Source of the DNA: Megaustenia siamemsis
Taxonomy: Eukaryota; Mollusca; Gastropoda; Stylommatophora; Ariophantidae
Length of the DNA: 64,000 nucleotides
Reading direction: 5' to 3'
Assembly: GCA_032433765.1 (NCBI GenBank)
Contig: JAVIAB010000124.1
Coordinates: forward strand, 96,743,202-96,807,201
The notes under the pieces are model-generated. The model saw nothing but the letters and a program-made list of their open reading frames with translations. It was not told the origin of the DNA and did not search any database. Every line of letters begins with the position of its first letter. Within the stretch, counting starts at the first letter, position 1. Below are positions 59,581 to 64,000 of the stretch, in pieces. The translations under genes were made by a program, and so were the position numbers.

Positions 59581-61608
59581 TGTCACCGTTTGTGCATATC
59601 CCTGTAGCCCGGTCACAAACTGAGCGATTTTAGCAATGACACTGCAACGCACAATTGCATCAAACCAACCGTCTACACAGGTTAGGCAGTTAGGTAATTA
59701 GCTTCCAATGTCGCAAACAAAGCCAGCAGAATAAAGACTTGATCTACAGCGGTGGTTAACGAAATGTGCACAAACAATTATTTCAAACCCGTGGTTACAA
59801 TTCTAACAATCCGCCAACTCGCTGTGACAGCAGACAGCGCGATGTTCAAGATCAGCATTGTATACACCGCGGATAGAACTCGGACGAACTTCCATCTTGG
59901 TGCGTCCGATGACGTCCATCAGTTAAATGAATTAACAGAAAGAAAAGAAGTCAAAGTTTCAGGATGTGTGAAATCAAAGGAAGGAAATATAATAATGGGA
60001 CAGGAGAAGACAATGGAAAGATGGACAGAATATATCAGTCAACTCTATGATGATGAAAGACCAGGATCAAGCAATTCAAATGAAGACACAGGACCACCAA
60101 TAATGCAGAGTGAAGTGGAGGACGCAATTCAACACATGAAAAGAGGCAAAGCTCCATGTCCTGACAATATAACAATCAAAGAATTAAATTCATTAGGAGA
60201 GCTAGGAGTACAAGTCATAACAAAATTACTCAATGACATATATAACACTGGACACATACCTGAAGATCTACTAAAATCTATCTTTATAGCCATACCGAAG
60301 AAGTCAGGAACCACTGATTGCGAAGACCACCGCACTATTAGTCTCATGAGCCATATGACTAAAATATTACTAAGAATAATCATGAGACGTGTAAGGAACA
60401 AAATAAAACCAGAAATAAGTGAGGAACAATGTGGATTTGTGGAAGGAAAGGGCACCAATAATGCAATATACATCTTAAGGACTTTGATCGAAAGATCTAT
60501 AGAGGTAAAGAACGATCTATATATGTGCTTTATAGACTACACGAAAGCATTTTACAAGGTAAAGCATATGGAAATAATCAATATGCTGGAGAAATTAAAC
60601 ATTGATTGCAATGATCTGCGAATCATCAAAAACATGTACTGGAAAACAAACAGCAGCTATACAAATTAACAACCAAACAGGACAATTCCAATATATAAAA
60701 CAAGGAGTCAGACAAGGCTGTGTTCTGTCACCGGATTTGTTTTCACTTTACAGCGAATATAATATGAGATCAATAGTAGACACAAAAGGAATTGAAGTCA
60801 ACGGTCACAACATAAATAATTTGCGATACGCGGATGACACAGTCTTAATAGCAGAGACAGAGAATGAACTACAAGAAATGATAGACATAATAGTTAAAGA
60901 AAGCAACAAGAAAGGTCTCAGTCTGAATAGTAAGAAAACAGAAGTAATGGTTATATCGAAGAAACAACCATCACCATCATGCAGCATAAAAATATACGAG
61001 ACAAATCTGAAACAAGTGCAACGTTTCAAATACTTGGGCACAATAAATACATTAGATGGGAGATGCACCACAGAAATAAAAAGCAGAATAGCTTTTCAGA
61101 AAACGAAAAATATCTTATGCAACAAATCTATGTCAATAAAAATAAGAAAGAAGGTTCATCGGAGCTATATAGAACCAATTCTAACATATGGAAGCGAATC
61201 ATGTACAGTAGACAAACAAATGAAAAGACGATTAGAGGCCACAGAGATGGGATTTCCCAGAAGAATGTTGAAAGTTCCCTGGACAGCTAAAAAAGACCAA
61301 TGAGGAAGTTCTCAAAGAGGCCAACACAAAAAGGGAGCTCTTAACGAACACCAGAAAGAAGCAATCAACATTTTTCGGGCACATCATGAGAAGAGGAAAG
61401 TTGCAAACCTTGGTTACAACTGGAAAATAAAAGGAAAGAGAGATCGCGGACGACAAAGAGAGAAAATACTGGATTGCTTGGTGTCATGGCATGGGAGACA
61501 AGTCAACAACAGAACTGATACGATGCACTGTAGATAGAAGAAATGTGGAGGGACATGATCACCTACGCCAACCAGTATGGCACATGATGATGATGAATAG
61601 TAAGGTTT

Positions 61609-61904
61609 AGGGTTGAAGTATAGTTATTGTTTTTTTCTTCTTCATAAAACTCTAAATCTAAATATTAACATTATTTGTAGTATTTGAAAACTGCTGTAAT
61701 TTTCTTTGAGACGACAACTAAGGAGAGATCGCTCATTTCGCTTAAAACAATTACCGGACCAAACTGAGACTTTACCCGATTTTCAGTTCAGGTGCTATAA
61801 TTTAAATTTTTATTAATCAAGCATAGACATTTAGTTAGTATACAGGGACAATATTTTTCCATACTGTTCCGAACTTACATATAGATAGAGATAAAGATAT
61901 ATAC

Positions 61905-61910
<6 letters not shown>
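61609..61910. other. Distal upstream region of GPCR B
   Basis: Resumes the unit A sequence at ~28,197-28,515 after the LINE. No gene. Confidence 0.6.
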
Positions 61911-61993
<83 letters not shown>

Positions 61994-62010
61994 TAGATAG
62001 GAGAAAATAG
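61911..62010. repeat. (TA)n-(GA)n microsatellite
   Basis: ~58 bp TA then ~22 bp GA. The unit A equivalent is the tract into which the two mariner-like elements inserted (28,513-28,523 and 30,854-30,900). Confidence 0.95.
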
Positions 62011-62082
62011 AGAGAGAGGAAGCATGAGAACATTTGGAGCCTGAAGAAGCTCATTGACACTTCTTTAATTAGTTAGCTCCTC

Positions 62083-64000
62083 TTACAGTCAAATGCTGGT
62101 GTCTAATACACTGAACATATTCCGCTCTTACAGTCAAATGCTGGTGTCTAATACACTGAACATATTCCTCTCTTACAGTCAAATGCTGGTGTCTAATACA
62201 CTGAACATATTCCTCTCTTACTGTCAAATGCTGGTGTCTAATACACTGAACATATTCATCTCTTACAATCGAATGCTAATGTCTAATACACTGAACATAT
62301 TCCTCTCTTACAGTCAAATGCTGGTGTCTAATACACTGAACACATTTCTCTCTTACAGTCAAATGCTGATGTCTACTACACTGAAGATATTTCTCTCTAA
62401 CAGTCAAATGCTGATGTCTAATACACTGAACATATTTCTCTCTTACAGTCAAATGCTGATGTCTACTACACTGAACATATTTCTCTCTTACAGTCAAATG
62501 CTGATGTCTAATACACTGAACATATTCATCTCTTAAAGTCAAATGCTGATGTCTAATACACACAACACATTCCTCTCTTACAGTCAAATGCTGATGTCTA
62601 ATACACTGAACACATTCATCTCTTACAGTCAAATGATGATGTCTAATACACTGAACAAATTCCTCTCTTACAGTCAAATGCGGGTGTCTAATACACTGAA
62701 GATATTTCTCTCTTACAGTCAAATGATGGTGTCTAAATACACTGAACATATTCCTCTCTTACAGTCAAATGCTGATGTCTAATACACTGAACATATTTCT
62801 CACTTACAGTCAAATGCTGATGTCTAATACACACACCACATTCCTCTCTTACAGTCAAATGCTGATGTCTAATACAATGAACATATTCCTCTATTACAGT
62901 CAAATGCTGATGTCTAATACACTGAACATATTTCTACCTTACAGTCAAATGCTAATGTCTAATACACTGAACATATTTCTCTCTTACAGTCAAATGCTGA
63001 TGTCTAATACACTGAACATATTCCTCTCTTACAGTCAAATGCGGATGTCTAATACACTGAACATATTCCTCACTTAAAGTCAAATGCTGATGTCTAATAC
63101 GCTGAACATATTCCTCTCTTAAAGTCAAATGCTGTTGTCTAATACACTGAACGCATTCCTCTCTTACAGTCAAATGCTGATGTCTAATACACTGAATATA
63201 TTTCTCTCTTAAAGTCAAATGCTGATGTCTAATACACTGACCACATTCCTCTCTTACACTCAAATGCTGATGTCTAATACACTGAATATATTCCTCTCAT
63301 ACAGTCAAATGCTGATGTCAAATACACTGAACACATTCCTCTCTTACAGTCAAATGCTGATGCCTAATACACTGAACATATTCCTCTCTTAAAGTCAAAT
63401 GTTGATGTCTAATACACTGAACACATTCATCTCTTACAGTCAAATGCTGGTGTCTAATACACTGAACATATTTCTCACTTACAGTCAAATGATGGTGCCT
63501 AATACACTGAACATATTTCTCTCTTAAAGTCAAAAGCTGGTGTCTAATACACTGAACACATTCCTCTCTTAAAATCAAATGCTGATGTTTAATACACTGG
63601 ACATATTCCTCTCTTAAAGTCAAATGCTGATGTCTAATACACTGAACACATTTCTCTCTTACAGTCAAATGCTGATGTCTAATACACTGAACATATTTCT
63701 CTCTTAAAGTCAAAAGCTGGTGTCTAATACACTGAACACATCCCTCTCTTAAAATCAAATGCTGATGTTTAATACACTGGACATATCCCTCTCTTAAAGT
63801 CAAATGCTGATGTCTAATACACTGAACACATTTCTCTCTTACAGTCAAATGCTGATGTCTAATACACTGAACATATTTCTCTCTTACAGTCAAATGCTGA
63901 TGTCTAATACACTGAACATATTTCTCTCTTACAGTAAATGCTGATGTCTAAAACACTGAACATATTCCTCTCTTACAGTCAAATGCTGATGTCTAATACA
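62083..64000. repeat. 45-bp minisatellite, at least 42 copies, open at window end
   Basis: Same unit as 30,963-31,684. Variants with ctggtg or ctgatg and with ttacag or ttaaag alternate. A four-unit (180-bp) block with 'aaagtcaaaagctgg' and 'gatgtttaatacactgg' occurs twice (about 63,520-63,699 and 63,700-63,879), a higher-order repeat. Frames stay open on both strands because the period is 15 codons; no evidence of coding. Confidence 0.95.

Larger units (their letters stand above)
57238..59917 (-). mobile_element. 2.68-kb insertion carrying gene fragments, nested in LINE-beta
   Basis: Flanked by the exact 11-bp repeat 'atcagttaaat' (57,227-57,237; 59,918-59,928). Removing the insert and one repeat rejoins the LINE frame as MHYQ|LNELTERKE. 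No terminal inverted repeats, poly(A) or (gat)n tail were seen, and no transposase or RT lies inside. It holds a degraded fucolectin/EGF-repeat gene piece, a ~39-bp minisatellite and ~300 bp of unknown sequence (57,238-57,560). Element type unknown. Confidence 0.75.
55119..61500 (+). pseudogene. LINE-beta endonuclease/reverse transcriptase, in pieces
   Basis: Encodes the protein that nicks the target and copies the element's RNA. The endonuclease is at 55,119-55,850: LAIGTRNIRSAFQVGKL, MELNILGLCEMRWTGAG, GVGIMLDRERSKTVKGF, IIQVYAPTSNSEEEVIDTFY, ITIILGDFNAKVG. It continues at 55,986-56,234 (LDCNSDHVPVVGKVRIKLRK), 56,917-57,226 (linker, IQDIQEQWEMLKQSIQQTSK) and, after the nested insert, from 59,929 to 60,669 (RTISLMSHMTKILLRI, EEQCGFVEGKGTNNA, MCFIDYTKAFYKVKHM). 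RT palm and tail lie at 60,602-61,303 (VRQGCVLSPDLFSLYSEYN, LRYADDTVLIAETENELQEM, PRRMLKVPWTAKK) and to ~61,500 (FFGHIMRRGKL). The YADD catalytic pair is intact. Frameshifts and the inserts make it inactive. Confidence 0.85.
54936..61595 (+). mobile_element. LINE-beta, near full length (~3.3 kb), invaded twice
   Basis: Flanked by the exact 13-bp repeat 'aatagtaaggttt' (54,923-54,935; 61,596-61,608). Unit A has the single site 'aatagtaaggtt' at ~28,184. Removing two nested inserts and their target copies leaves about 3,286 bp. The 5' region is G/C-rich (54,936-55,118) and the element ends in (gat)n. Length, endonuclease-RT order and repeat tail fit the RTE clade (inference). It lies ~300 bp upstream of the GPCR B start codon. 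Confidence 0.92.

Overview
The window is AT-rich animal DNA. A gastropod mollusc is likely, possibly a heterobranch. That rests on the style of the class-A GPCR (resembling molluscan chemosensory receptors), on remains of a fucolectin/EGF-repeat gene, and on many tRNA-derived SINEs, RTE-like LINEs, Tc1/mariner, hAT and tandem repeats. The organism is inferred; nothing in the sequence names it. No CRISPR, rRNA, operon or free-standing tRNA gene was found.

Layout: two head-to-tail copies of one large unit. Unit A runs from 1 to about 31,684 and unit B from about 31,685 to beyond 64,000. Position ~29 lines up with ~31,687, so the period is about 31.7 kb. Each unit ends in a 45-bp minisatellite (30,963-31,684 and 62,083-64,000). 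The window opens on the last bases of the same minisatellite and closes inside it, so more units probably lie on both sides.

Each unit holds one minus-strand, three-exon, 348-aa seven-transmembrane receptor. Gene A has exons 27,881-27,653, 22,310-22,096 and 15,046-14,444. Gene B has exons 54,630-54,402, 50,257-50,043 and 44,758-44,156. Exon lengths (229, 215, 603 bp), phases and GT-AG boundaries are identical, both frames are open, and I count about 11 amino-acid differences. A third, more diverged and broken exon 2 lies at 8,134-7,945 in unit A only. These two receptors are the only host genes that look intact.

Nearly everything else is mobile or repetitive. Shared by both units, so older than the duplication: a CR1/Jockey-like LINE, old RTE-like LINE pieces, a possible solo LTR with a ~72-bp internal repeat, a 39-bp minisatellite, several SINEs and a (TATC)n array. 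Found in one unit with an empty site in the other, so younger: in A, two DDE_3 transposons with TA target sites, a 504-bp MITE, two head-to-head LINE pieces, two mariner-like elements (one hit by a dimeric SINE) and a pogo-like end; in B, a SINE, a hAT element with 8-bp TSD, a LINE inside a SINE, a 2.56-kb LINE in the receptor's intron 2 with 12-bp TSD, and a ~3.3-kb LINE upstream of receptor B with 13-bp TSD that was itself invaded twice. One of those invaders carries a wrecked fucolectin/EGF-like gene fragment.

LINE families are given working names: alpha (tail motif MRFLGHVKRH), beta (FGHIMRRGKL), gamma (NWFGHITRQ), delta (LKWLGHVQRM) and epsilon (TWRRTVE). All comparisons were made by eye; percent identities and family names need database searches.
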